From JBMNGH01 sp050949725 (lineage in GTDB: Bacteria; Bacillota; Thermosediminibacteria; Thermosediminibacterales; Tepidanaerobacteraceae), in assembly GCA_050949725.1 (NCBI GenBank), contig JBMNGH010000008.1, positions 1 through 64,000 of the forward strand: 64,000 bases of DNA, read 5' to 3'. A program made the position numbers and the translations under genes. Position 1 is the first letter of the stretch. Every line of letters begins with the position of its first letter. This document shows, piece by piece, positions 45,518 through 54,588 of the stretch. Under the pieces are notes generated by a model. It saw only the letters and a list, made by a program, of their open reading frames with translations, did no database searches and was not told the origin of the DNA.

Positions 45518-45780
45518 ATATATCTAACCATCCTTTTTGCAATATGTCTCTTTTCATTATATCTAATATTTCCTTAATTATAATCCTTTACAGTCATTGG
45601 ACAACTTAAGCAATACGTGTCGATAATGCCTTGTTGGTTGCTGTCTTTGTATATAAAACTATTTAAAAAAGCATAAAGCCTGCCCTTTGGATAATTTAGG
45701 CTTAATATTACAATAATATTATTGCAGGTAAAGAAGAGCATAATAAATAAGACGAACAAAAAAAAGACAAAGGAGTATGC
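45518..45780 (+). promoter_or_regulatory. Leader of the GT4/toroid/GH130 cluster, with palindrome
   Basis: No gene seen. CAATAATATTATTG (45711-45724) is a perfect 14-bp palindrome about 60 bases before the first gene, a candidate operator. An AAGCCT/AGGCTT inverted repeat (near 45675-45702) lies just upstream. No clear -35/-10 pair. Confidence 0.35.
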
Positions 45781-46935
45781 ATGATGAACTTAACAATATT
45801 GTCAACTTATCCTCCCCGTGAATGTGGGATAGCATCTTTTTCCAAAGACTTAAAAGACAATTTAACCTTATGGGAGCAACAGGTTTCGATTATTGCAATA
45901 AATGATGGAAACACCACATATGAGTACCCTCGGGAGGTAATTTTCGAAATTACTGAAGACAGAGCGGACGATTATCAAATTGCTGCAGAGTTTATTAATA
46001 ATGCTGACGTAGACGTTGTGTTTATTGAGCACGAGTATGGAATATTCGGTGGGGATGACGGAAGTTATGTACTGAATTTTGCTTCAAATCTTGACAAGCC
46101 TTTTATACTCAACACACATACAGTGTTGTCTAACCCTGAAGTCAACCAAAAATCGATTTTGTCCAAACTTGGGCAAAAATCGATTGCCGTTATTTGCATG
46201 ACTAACAGGTCAGCTGAATTGATGAACAAAATTTACAAGGTACCATTAGATAAAATTTACGTAATACCTCATGGAGTGCCAGTTTTTAAAGTAAGCCAGC
46301 GAGACGCATTAAAAGAAGCATATGATATAGCCCAAAGACCTCTTGTGACTACGTTTGGTTTTATTGGGCCTGGGAAAGGTATAGAACTGGGAATAAAGGC
46401 AATATCTCATTTACAAGAAAAATACCCGGATATTGTATACCTTGTGGCGGGTGAAACACACCCAAAACTAAAGTTGAAGATAGGTGAAGTCTACAGAGAT
46501 TCTCTCATCGATTTAATAGAGTCACTCGGTCTTGGTAATAACATAAAGTTCATAAACAGATATATAAGTCTTGAAGAGTTGGGTGAGATACTATACATGA
46601 CTGATGTATATTTAACACCGTATCCTAATCGGAATCAGGCTGTAAGTGGAACCCTATCTTATGCCATCGGTTGTGGAAGGGCAATAGTATCTACGCCTTA
46701 TGACTATTCACTTGAGGTGCTTGCAGATGGTAAAGGGCTTATATCATCTGAAGCTGAACCATCTGAGCTAGCAATGCTTATAGACAAGGTATTGTCCGAA
46801 CCAAAGCTTAAAGCTGGTTTAGAAGCTAAAGCAGCAAAACTCGGAAAAACCATGGTTTGGCCAAATGTCGGGAAGAGCTATGTGGAGACTGTGGAGAATA
46901 TTTTAAATGTAAATGTGGAAAGGAAGGTGTTCTAA
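45781..46935 (+). CDS. GT4-family glycosyltransferase of a GH130-linked cluster
   Basis: 384 residues, GT-B fold. N-domain LSTYPPRECGIASFSKDL, then VFIEHEYGIFGG, VIPHGVPVF, FGFIGPGKGIELGI, and a donor-site region PNRNQAVSGTLSYAIGCGRA. This GT4 subgroup is found next to the toroid-like protein encoded downstream, sometimes fused to it. Probably a mannosyl- or glucosyltransferase; the product is unknown. Start of a three-gene set. Confidence 0.8.
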   Translation: MMNLTILSTYPPRECGIASFSKDLKDNLTLWEQQVSIIAINDGNTTYEYPREVIFEITEDRADDYQIAAEFINNADVDVVFIEHEYGIFGGDDGSYVLNFASNLDKPFILNTHTVLSNPEVNQKSILSKLGQKSIAVICMTNRSAELMNKIYKVPLDKIYVIPHGVPVFKVSQRDALKEAYDIAQRPLVTTFGFIGPGKGIELGIKAISHLQEKYPDIVYLVAGETHPKLKLKIGEVYRDSLIDLIESLGLGNNIKFINRYISLEELGEILYMTDVYLTPYPNRNQAVSGTLSYAIGCGRAIVSTPYDYSLEVLADGKGLISSEAEPSELAMLIDKVLSEPKLKAGLEAKAAKLGKTMVWPNVGKSYVETVENILNVNVERKVF

Positions 46936-46941
46936 AAAATT

Positions 46942-47964
46942 ATGTACCGCCATTTGTTAAAAATGACGGACTCTACGGGTATTATACAATTTAGCAGTAT
47001 TTCTTCACCTCTCCCCGAAAGCGGCTATACGGTTGATGACAACGCCAGGGCGCTGATTGTGGCAATGGAAATGGAAGGAAAGGAAAGGGAAAGACTTATT
47101 AAAACATATTCCAATTTCCTAAAAGAGGCTCAATGTCATACAGGTGAATGGCTAAACTTGAAAGTAAACGGTAGGTTCTTATCGATCATCAATTCACAGG
47201 ATTGTGTGGGAAGAGGGGTGCTCGCGGCAAGTTATGCGGTGAGCTGTGGGGTTCCTGAAACGGAACATATAGCAAAAAAGATGTTAGGAAAAGCTTTACC
47301 AAAGGCTATAAACTTAAGCTCTCCAAGGGCTATGGCATACGTCCTGCTAGGCGTTGTCAATTTAATAGATTCTATAGGTATAACAGACCTATATCCTAAG
47401 GGTAGAGAAATCGCTGATAAACTTATCGGCTTATATGACATAAATCATGCACACTGCTGGTTATGGTTTGAAGAAATTTTGACTTACTGTAATGCACTGC
47501 TTCCTCATTCTCTTTTTGCTTTTTATACTGTCAGCGACGACAAGAGGGCGTTGACGGTTGCAAAGGATACGCTTGATTTCTTATGCGAATCTCTTTTTAA
47601 AAAAGGTTATCTAAATATAGTTGGAAACAAAGGATGGTGGAAAAAACGGGCAGAAATACCTCCATATGACCAACAGCCTGTCGATGCTGCTTCTATAGTG
47701 CTAGCATGTCTTCAGGCTTATTTGGCAACAAGAGAAATTGAATATATCAGGAAAGCTCAGTTGGCTTACGATTGGTATTTTGGAAAAAACATTAATAATG
47801 TCCCGCTATATAATGATCGAACACAAGGGTGTCACGATGCACTAGTACCCGATGGGGTCAATCTGAATCAGGGAGCAGAAGCAGTTGTGTCATTTTTACT
47901 TGCTCATCAAATGCTAGAAAATGTAATTGAACAAAGATATCAACGGCTTATCCCTGCGGTTTAA
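46942..47964 (+). CDS. Predicted alpha/alpha-toroid protein, glycan-related, function unknown
   Basis: 340 residues, soluble. Alternating helical pairs with conserved blocks: GYTVDDNARALIVAM, INSQDCVGRGVL, HCWLWFEEILTYCNALLP, GWWKKRAEIPPYDQQPVDAA and NLNQGAEAVVSFLLAHQM. In other bacteria this module, as I recall, is the C-terminal half of GT4 proteins encoded beside GH130 phosphorylases. The fold resembles (alpha/alpha)6 glycosidases and epimerases; paired acidic residues (FEE, DD) could be catalytic. I do not know its activity. Six bases after the GT4 gene. Confidence 0.65.
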   Translation: MYRHLLKMTDSTGIIQFSSISSPLPESGYTVDDNARALIVAMEMEGKERERLIKTYSNFLKEAQCHTGEWLNLKVNGRFLSIINSQDCVGRGVLAASYAVSCGVPETEHIAKKMLGKALPKAINLSSPRAMAYVLLGVVNLIDSIGITDLYPKGREIADKLIGLYDINHAHCWLWFEEILTYCNALLPHSLFAFYTVSDDKRALTVAKDTLDFLCESLFKKGYLNIVGNKGWWKKRAEIPPYDQQPVDAASIVLACLQAYLATREIEYIRKAQLAYDWYFGKNINNVPLYNDRTQGCHDALVPDGVNLNQGAEAVVSFLLAHQMLENVIEQRYQRLIPAV

Positions 47965-47977
47965 GGAGGAACTAGTA

Positions 47978-50900
47978 TTGGATGATAAGCGGTTTGCAAG
48001 CGAGGAATATTTGTTTTACAGCACAATACAAAAATGGGTGAAAGAATTAGAAATTGAAAGGGATATTGATGTAGTAATCGGCATCCCATTTTACAATGAG
48101 CAAGACACTTTGATTGAAGTCATAAAGATTGCACAGAAAAGTTTAAATAATAGTAACATCAAAAAGTTAATCGTTTGTGTAGGTGATCCGGCGGGAGAAG
48201 AATCTTTAAAGGTATTAAAGCAAGCTTTTAAAGATGATATAATTTCTTTTTTAATGCCTAAAGGCAAAAACGGAAGAGGTTGCAGCATCAGAGCAATTTT
48301 TGAGGTTGCAAGAATATATGAAGCTGATGTAATACTACTTGAGGCGGATTTGCAAAGAGAAGGAGGGCAGGGCATTAAACACGAGTGGGTAGAACGCCTT
48401 GCGAAACCTATTTTGGGGAAATACGACATGGCGGTTGCAACTTTCCGTCGTCACCATTTTGAGGATGTTGCAGGTAAGTTACTCGTTTCACCATTGATAT
48501 ATGCCTTATACGGAACGAAATTTGAAGACCCCTTGAGTGGTGTATTTGCCTTTTCACATGACTTGGTAGAAGGTTTATGTTCTGAATATGACCAAAGTGT
48601 AATTGACAAAGGGGGTTACGGGATAAACCCCTGGCTTTTGACGACTGCGCTAAAATGGAAAAAGAATATTTGTGAAGTGAAGCTTGGTGCTAAAATGTCA
48701 CCTGCTTCATCCGATAAAAAGAAAATAGTATTTAAGGAGATGTCAAGATCTCTTTTTGATTGTGTTAAAAGGGACGAAGAATACTGGATAATAACAAATA
48801 AATATTATAAAAAGCCAGATATCTTGGAAATAGAAGAAAGGATTATGCCACTTGAAGTAGTATGCAACCCATGCGAATTTGTTCAGTCTTTTCTTGAGGG
48901 GTATGATCATTATAAAAGCCTTTTGCATACCTTGTTTAATGATAATATGACAGAACGTTTAGAGAAAATAGCTAAAAACATGCCGACATGCACCAATTTC
49001 CCTCTAGGTTTCTGGGCGGAGTTTGTGTACGAATTTTTGCTGGTATATTCTTTTCAAGAAAAAGTGCCAATAGAAGACCTGATTCAGCTGTTCTCAGCAG
49101 TTTATGACGGAATGATTGCGGGTTTTTTGACGACTATAATGAACATGGAAAAAGACATGTCAAATGCTGATATTGATCTAAATTTACTTGTAACCGCAAG
49201 GGTAAATACAATTATTTCTGAGTCTGAGGATTTCTTTCTTAGGTACAGTGGTATGTTTATAAAAAGGTGGAAAAAGAAGATCGACGAAACAGCGCCATTT
49301 TTAACACCACTAGACTACCTGGAGTTTATACCGGGTGTTCCGATTGTATTGCCCAAGAGATTAAAAGGCAAAAAAAGAGATGTCTCTACCGGGCCGATCT
49401 TTAGGCGACTTCAGAAAAAATATGAATTTGCTTTTAAGAATTTCTTGCAAGGTATAGGAATTAACAGTAGTGCAAAATCTGCCGAAGTAATTTCACATTA
49501 TAAATCGTTCATGGATGAGCTTGAAAGAACGGTTGACATTCTCTGCCCAGGTAATTTGTACACAGAAGAAGGCACAGAAAAGGTAATCAACAGTCTATTT
49601 GAAATCCTTCCACACAAAAAAGTACTTGTTGTAAAATGGCAGATTATGCAAAAGCTATTGAGTGAGTTCCCTCCCCGAAATCTCATACTAAGGCTTAAAT
49701 TCAGGAGTTTAGGTCAATTACTCAATAATATGGATGTAAGAGATGTTCTGACCCTTGCACATTTTACTGAAGATAAGGATTATTTATGTGCAATATTTCA
49801 CTGGCTTCAAGATAATTTAAGACCTGATAGTTTTGAACAAGTTGAACTTAAGCCTATGGTAGTGAGCAGAACGGATTTTCCGGGTATGGGCCAAATGAGA
49901 GAAATATCAGATCTTAATCGTCTAACTGCACAGATTGCCATAATGAATCTTGGTAAAGGTATGGGAGGCGACTACCCCAAATTACGCTATTTTACAAGAA
50001 TAGCCAAAAGTATTATAGAAGCTGAGCATTTTTCTATGCTTTGGGAATCCTATGCACGTGAAAGAAAAGAAGTAGGTAGAAAGTTTGTTAATTCTATTGT
50101 CGGTCACTATGGAAAAGCCCTGTTTTCAGCACACCATGTTTTTGAAAACTGGCATCATAGGGAATTCAAAATAAGGTTAAAAAAAATGGCTGATGAATTG
50201 AGAAAAAAGAACATGAATGACGAAGCAACAAATATCCAGGCAATTGCTGACGGTCACGGATTAAGTTTGGTGCTCAGGGACGGGACATTTTTGCCGTGTT
50301 CAGCGTGGACATGGGCAAGTTTTAGCTTTAAAGGCGGTGAAGGTGTTCCGACGCCGCTTTTCCTTCATGTGGAGCGGGACTGGTTCAATAACGACCTGCT
50401 TGAGGAAATATACAGAGATATGGGGTATAATCCTAATGAAATTATGCAACAAGTTTTCACCTATATCAGTCAAGGTCGAGAAAGCATAAATCTCGCTGAT
50501 GTGATGCTCGGAATAAAACCTCCAAGGCAAGAGATTATAATACAGGAACAGGAATATTGGCCTCACGCTCAACCTTTACAGCGTTATAAAGAAAAACCCA
50601 TATTGACACCTATAAAAGAACATTCATGGGAAAGCAGATTTGTTTTAAATACAGCTGCGCTGAGACTTAATGACAAGGTTTATTTACTTTATCGAGCTTA
50701 TGGAGATGACGAAATATCAAGGATCGGTTTGGCTATTTCTGACGGATATAGTATAATAGAGCGTCTGGATCAACCGATTTTTTTCCCAGAGACAGATCAA
50801 GAGAAAAGAGGTTGCGAGGACCCTCGGGTTGTAATAGTAGACGATGAGCTATTTATGCTTTATACCGCATATGATGGTGTTGTAGCACAAATAGCTGCTG

Positions 50901-51535
50901 CGTCAATTCCCGTCGAAGATTTTTTAAGCAGGAACTTTAGTGCATGGAAGAGGAGAGGATTGGCATTCCCCGGACTATGGGACAAGGATGCCATATTATT
51001 CCCTGAAAAATTTAAGGGCAGGTACGTTATTTATCACAGGATAGAACCGAGTATATGGATTGCGTATTCCGATGAGTTGTTGTTTCCATGGCCGCGTGTG
51101 GGACATAAAATAATTTTGGGGCCGCGCTCTGGGATGATGTGGGATTCTCTTAAAATAGGTGCAGGGGCTCAGCCGATTAAGACCCGGTACGGTTGGCTGC
51201 TCATATACCACGGTGTCGACAAAGAAATGGTCTATCGGTTGGGAGTTATCTTAGCGGATTTAGAAGACCCCGGGAGAATTTTATACCGATCACCTAATGC
51301 TGTTTTGGAACCTCAAACGGAATGTGAACTCGGCAGAACGAGTGAGTGTTGGATTCCCAATGTAGTATTTACGTGTGGAGCAGTTTCTGAACAAGACAAG
51401 GAAATCTTGGATGATGACGACAAAATTTTGGTTTACTACGGTGCTGCCGATACAAGCATCTGTCTTGCTACAGGAAAAGTCGTCGAACTTATACCTGAAG
51501 AAGTGCGAGCTAGGGTGGCCGGGCAAATGAGGTAA
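47978..51535 (+). CDS. GT-A glycosyltransferase fused to GH130 glycoside phosphorylase domain
   Basis: 1185 residues from the TTG at 47978, which follows AAGGAGGA. Residues about 30-280 form a GT-A domain akin to GT2/GT81 (DVVIGIPFYNEQDTL near 31, ILLEADLQREGG near 119, FEDPLSGVFAFS, GGYGINPWLLTTAL near 212). Residues about 300-830 are a large helical region I cannot assign. Residues about 870-1175 match GH130 mannoside phosphorylases, with the catalytic-region motif RGCEDPRVV (Asp near 948), LYTAYDG, HRIEPSIW and GAGAQPIKTRYGWLLIYHG. GH130 enzymes reversibly phosphorolyse beta-mannosides. A synthase and a phosphorylase in one chain suggest a regulated, reversible glycan, perhaps a reserve or solute. 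Substrates are inference. Confidence 0.8.
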   Translation: MDDKRFASEEYLFYSTIQKWVKELEIERDIDVVIGIPFYNEQDTLIEVIKIAQKSLNNSNIKKLIVCVGDPAGEESLKVLKQAFKDDIISFLMPKGKNGRGCSIRAIFEVARIYEADVILLEADLQREGGQGIKHEWVERLAKPILGKYDMAVATFRRHHFEDVAGKLLVSPLIYALYGTKFEDPLSGVFAFSHDLVEGLCSEYDQSVIDKGGYGINPWLLTTALKWKKNICEVKLGAKMSPASSDKKKIVFKEMSRSLFDCVKRDEEYWIITNKYYKKPDILEIEERIMPLEVVCNPCEFVQSFLEGYDHYKSLLHTLFNDNMTERLEKIAKNMPTCTNFPLGFWAEFVYEFLLVYSFQEKVPIEDLIQLFSAVYDGMIAGFLTTIMNMEKDMSNADIDLNLLVTARVNTIISESEDFFLRYSGMFIKRWKKKIDETAPFLTPLDYLEFIPGVPIVLPKRLKGKKRDVSTGPIFRRLQKKYEFAFKNFLQGIGINSSAKSAEVISHYKSFMDELERTVDILCPGNLYTEEGTEKVINSLFEILPHKKVLVVKWQIMQKLLSEFPPRNLILRLKFRSLGQLLNNMDVRDVLTLAHFTEDKDYLCAIFHWLQDNLRPDSFEQVELKPMVVSRTDFPGMGQMREISDLNRLTAQIAIMNLGKGMGGDYPKLRYFTRIAKSIIEAEHFSMLWESYARERKEVGRKFVNSIVGHYGKALFSAHHVFENWHHREFKIRLKKMADELRKKNMNDEATNIQAIADGHGLSLVLRDGTFLPCSAWTWASFSFKGGEGVPTPLFLHVERDWFNNDLLEEIYRDMGYNPNEIMQQVFTYISQGRESINLADVMLGIKPPRQEIIIQEQEYWPHAQPLQRYKEKPILTPIKEHSWESRFVLNTAALRLNDKVYLLYRAYGDDEISRIGLAISDGYSIIERLDQPIFFPETDQEKRGCEDPRVVIVDDELFMLYTAYDGVVAQIAAASIPVEDFLSRNFSAWKRRGLAFPGLWDKDAILFPEKFKGRYVIYHRIEPSIWIAYSDELLFPWPRVGHKIILGPRSGMMWDSLKIGAGAQPIKTRYGWLLIYHGVDKEMVYRLGVILADLEDPGRILYRSPNAVLEPQTECELGRTSECWIPNVVFTCGAVSEQDKEILDDDDKILVYYGAADTSICLATGKVVELIPEEVRARVAGQMR

Positions 51536-51594
51536 AATCAGCCATTGTCATAAAAAACTTTTATTATCATATTACCAAAAAAAAACAATTTTCC

Positions 51595-51656
51595 AAATCC
51601 GTTAAATCCTAATTCTAATCGGTTAAAGGCATATAAGCTTAGGATTTAACGGATTT
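51595..51656 (+). terminator. Long perfect inverted repeat after the GH130 fusion
   Basis: 18-bp perfect arms (AAATCCGTTAAATCCTAA and its complement) with a 26-base loop, 60 bases past the stop. The tail is TTTTGTCG, a weak T tract, so it is a likely terminator, but a 3' mRNA-stabilising structure is possible. The following 140 bases before ftsE hold nothing I can identify. Confidence 0.55.
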
Positions 51657-51797
51657 TGTCGTTTATGTTTACAGATAAAGTAAATTAATACAACAATGAC
51701 GATTTCTGGTATTTCCCATATTTTTATAGTTTTTCATGAAGGAATTTTTAGATCCACGTCGAAGTTTAAACTATGCCAACAATCGGAGTGATTCTAT

Positions 51798-52493
51798 GTG
51801 ATTGAAATGTATCGTGTGACAAAGATTTATCAAGGCGGAATATCTGCTCTTAAAGATATAAATTTAAAGGTGGCAAAAGGTGAGTTTATTTTCATCGTAG
51901 GACCAAGCGGCGCGGGGAAATCAACTCTAATAAAACTCCTATTTAGGGAAGAACTCCCGACTAGGGGTCAAATATTTTTTGCCGGTAAAAATGTTACTCG
52001 TCTTAAAGCCAGAGAAATACCGCACCTCAGAAGAAGAATTGGTATAGTTTTTCAGGACTTCAGATTGTTGCCTGAAAAAACTGTCTATGAAAACGTAGCC
52101 TTTGCGATGCAGGTTGTTGAGGCATCCAGAAGAGACATAAAAAAAAGAGTCCCCCATGTATTGGAAATGGTTGGCCTTTCACATAAATTAAAGGCAAAGC
52201 CGGCTGAACTTTCAGGAGGCGAACAGCAAAGGGTTGCTCTTGCCAGGGCACTTGTCAACAATCCAGATGTGCTTGTAGCGGATGAACCGACGGGCAATCT
52301 TGATCCCGATACTTCATGGGAGATTATGAAGCTTTTGAACGAAGTCAACAAAAGGGGAACAACCGTTGTCGTTGCCACGCATGCCAGAGATCTTGTAGAT
52401 GCCTTGAGAAAAAGGGTGCTCCAGCTTGATAAGGGCAGTCTTGTACGTGATGAAGAGAGAGGGGTATACAGCAATGAAGCCGCAGACTACTAA
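51798..52493 (+). CDS. ftsE: Cell division ATP-binding protein FtsE
   Basis: 231 residues. ABC ATPase with Walker A GPSGAGKST, signature LSGGEQQRVALARAL, Walker B VLVADEPTG and H-loop ATHA. With FtsX it forms a membrane complex that activates peptidoglycan hydrolases rather than transporting a substrate. GTG start with GGAG 9 bases upstream. Overlaps ftsX by 20 bases. Confidence 0.95.
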   Translation: MIEMYRVTKIYQGGISALKDINLKVAKGEFIFIVGPSGAGKSTLIKLLFREELPTRGQIFFAGKNVTRLKAREIPHLRRRIGIVFQDFRLLPEKTVYENVAFAMQVVEASRRDIKKRVPHVLEMVGLSHKLKAKPAELSGGEQQRVALARALVNNPDVLVADEPTGNLDPDTSWEIMKLLNEVNKRGTTVVVATHARDLVDALRKRVLQLDKGSLVRDEERGVYSNEAADY

Positions 52494-53346
52494 ATACTTT
52501 TTTCGCGAAGCCTTTATCAGCCTGGCAAGGAACCGTTGGATGAGCCTTGCGTCAATCGGGGCAGTTGCCGCAGCTCTGATTATTTTAGGTTCTTTTTTAT
52601 TAATTTCGGTAAATTTTGATTACATACTCAAAGATGTCGAGTCACAGGTGGAGATTACAGCTTATTTGAACGATTCTATCAGCAGCGGGGATATTTCACG
52701 ACTTAATATGGAATTGTCTGCAGTTAGAGGTGTTAAAGAGATTAACTTTATTTCAAAGGAAAAGGCTTTAGAAGAGTTTAAACAACAAATCGGTAAGGAA
52801 CTATTGGAAGGGATGGAAAACCCCTTGCCAAATTCTTTCAGAATCAAAGTAGAAAATCCACAGGATATTGCAGATATAGCTGAGGTTGTCCAGAAACTTT
52901 CAGGTATTGATGAGGTTAAATACGGTAAAGGAGTAGTAGAAAAGCTTTTTAATATTATCTACTGGGCCCGTCTTATTGGTCTTGCAATTATGGTTGTATT
53001 TGCAGCTGTTTCTATATTCATAATATCAAATACAATTCGCTTGACGGTGTTTGCCAGGAGACGAGAAATAAATATCATGAAGTATATAGGTGCAACAGAT
53101 TGGTTTGTCCGTTGGCCATTTTTAATTGAGGGTATGATACTGGGTCTCATAGGGTCTGCTATTGCTGTAGCCGTATTGGCTGGTGGATATAATTATCTGT
53201 ATTATACTGTAAAGCTGAACATACCAATGATACCTATTATTCCAATCTCGGACTTTAGCTTCTATGGAGTCTACTTCTTGCTCATAGGCATGGTTATTGG
53301 GGCGTTTGGAAGTGGCTTCTCAATGAAACGATTTTTGCATGTGTAG
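52474..53346 (+). CDS. ftsX: Cell division protein FtsX
   Basis: 290 residues. Four membrane helices (about 20-45, 165-190, 215-240, 260-285) and an extracytoplasmic loop (about 50-160: ITAYLNDSISSGDISRLN) that binds the hydrolase partner. The ATG at 52474 after GAGAGGGG is used; an earlier ATG at 52426 would lie deep in ftsE. Confidence 0.94.
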   Translation: MKPQTTKYFFREAFISLARNRWMSLASIGAVAAALIILGSFLLISVNFDYILKDVESQVEITAYLNDSISSGDISRLNMELSAVRGVKEINFISKEKALEEFKQQIGKELLEGMENPLPNSFRIKVENPQDIADIAEVVQKLSGIDEVKYGKGVVEKLFNIIYWARLIGLAIMVVFAAVSIFIISNTIRLTVFARRREINIMKYIGATDWFVRWPFLIEGMILGLIGSAIAVAVLAGGYNYLYYTVKLNIPMIPIIPISDFSFYGVYFLLIGMVIGAFGSGFSMKRFLHV

Positions 53347-53388
53347 ATTTATTAAAGCTATATCAATTTTACGGAGAGGAGGTATAAG

Positions 53389-54531
53389 GTGTCAACAAAG
53401 TGGACAAGATATTTATCTGTGATTATGATGTTGTTTTATGCTTTTGTAATGACTGCTCCAGTATTTGCTGATAATTTAATTGACTTACAAAAACAGCAGG
53501 ATGATATCTTATCGAAAATATCAAATTTAAAAAATCAAGTTAAGAAAGTAGAAAACGAGCAGAAGGATGTCCTATCAGAACTTGCGGCTATAGAAAATGA
53601 GTTGGAGAAAGCCCAAAAAGAACTTAAGGAAACAGAGTCCAAATTAAAAGCCACTGAGTTGAAACTGGCTGAAACCGAAAAAGAATTGGAACATGCGCAA
53701 GAAGAGGTTGAAAGACAGCAGGATGACCTAAATGCTCGAATGAAAGCGATGTACATGGCCGGACCAGTAGATTACATAGAAGTATTGCTTGCCGCTGAGG
53801 ATTTTTCTGATTTCCTCACTAGGTTGGATATGGTTAAAAAAATTATAGATGCAGATAAAAAACTGCTGTTAGACTTTAAGGAAATTAAAGAAGAAGTAGA
53901 ACAAAAGAAGCTCGCACTTGAAACGCAACAAAAACAAATTGAGCAACAAAAGAGAGAAATAACGGCCAAGAGGGCTACTATCGCTTCAAGGCAGGGAGAC
54001 CGTAAGAGATTGTTAGCACAGCTCGAGGCCCAAAAAGAAGAGTACGAGCGTCAAGAAGACAAGCTGCAGGAAGATGCCAGACGCTTGGCAAAAATGATAC
54101 AAGAGATCCAGTCTAAGAGCAATAATCCGTATGTTGGCACAGGTGTATTCCAATGGCCATTGCCTAGCTCAACCAGAATTACATCGGAGTACGGTTGGAG
54201 AATCCATCCCATATTCAAAACCAGAAGATTTCATGATGGAATTGACATTGGGGCACCTACAGGTTCCACAATCGTAGCAGCAAATAACGGTAAGGTTATA
54301 TATGCGGGCGCTTACGGCGGTTATGGAAATACGATTATCATAGACCATGGCGGAGGAATTTCATCCCTATATGCTCACCTCTCCAAAATCCTTGTCAAGA
54401 ATGGGGATCAAGTTAAAAAAGGTGGCAAGATAGGACTTGTTGGTAGTACCGGATGGTCAACTGGCCCACATTTACATTTTGGAGTAATGAAAAATGGGCA
54501 GCACACCAATCCTTGGAATTATCTTAAATAA
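53389..54531 (+). CDS. Exported coiled-coil M23 peptidoglycan endopeptidase, FtsEX partner
   Basis: 380 residues. Signal peptide (about 1-27), long coiled coil (about 28-245, heptads such as LEKAQKELKETESKLKATEL), then an M23/LytM domain with complete zinc site: RRFHDGIDIG and GPHLHFG. EnvC-like architecture but, unlike E. coli EnvC, the catalytic residues are kept, so it can cut wall peptide itself, like PcsB-type hydrolases. GTG start. FtsX is expected to activate it through the coiled coil. Confidence 0.93.
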   Translation: MSTKWTRYLSVIMMLFYAFVMTAPVFADNLIDLQKQQDDILSKISNLKNQVKKVENEQKDVLSELAAIENELEKAQKELKETESKLKATELKLAETEKELEHAQEEVERQQDDLNARMKAMYMAGPVDYIEVLLAAEDFSDFLTRLDMVKKIIDADKKLLLDFKEIKEEVEQKKLALETQQKQIEQQKREITAKRATIASRQGDRKRLLAQLEAQKEEYERQEDKLQEDARRLAKMIQEIQSKSNNPYVGTGVFQWPLPSSTRITSEYGWRIHPIFKTRRFHDGIDIGAPTGSTIVAANNGKVIYAGAYGGYGNTIIIDHGGGISSLYAHLSKILVKNGDQVKKGGKIGLVGSTGWSTGPHLHFGVMKNGQHTNPWNYLK

Positions 54532-54588
54532 ATGTTATAATCTAAACATGAGTGTATTTAAGGTGACAAACGATAAGGTGGTTCTAAG

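Noticed and set aside
53535..53969. Ser-rich minus-strand frames opposite the M23 peptidase gene
   Set aside because: They are the complement of a Glu/Lys-rich coiled coil, which produces long open antisense frames by composition.
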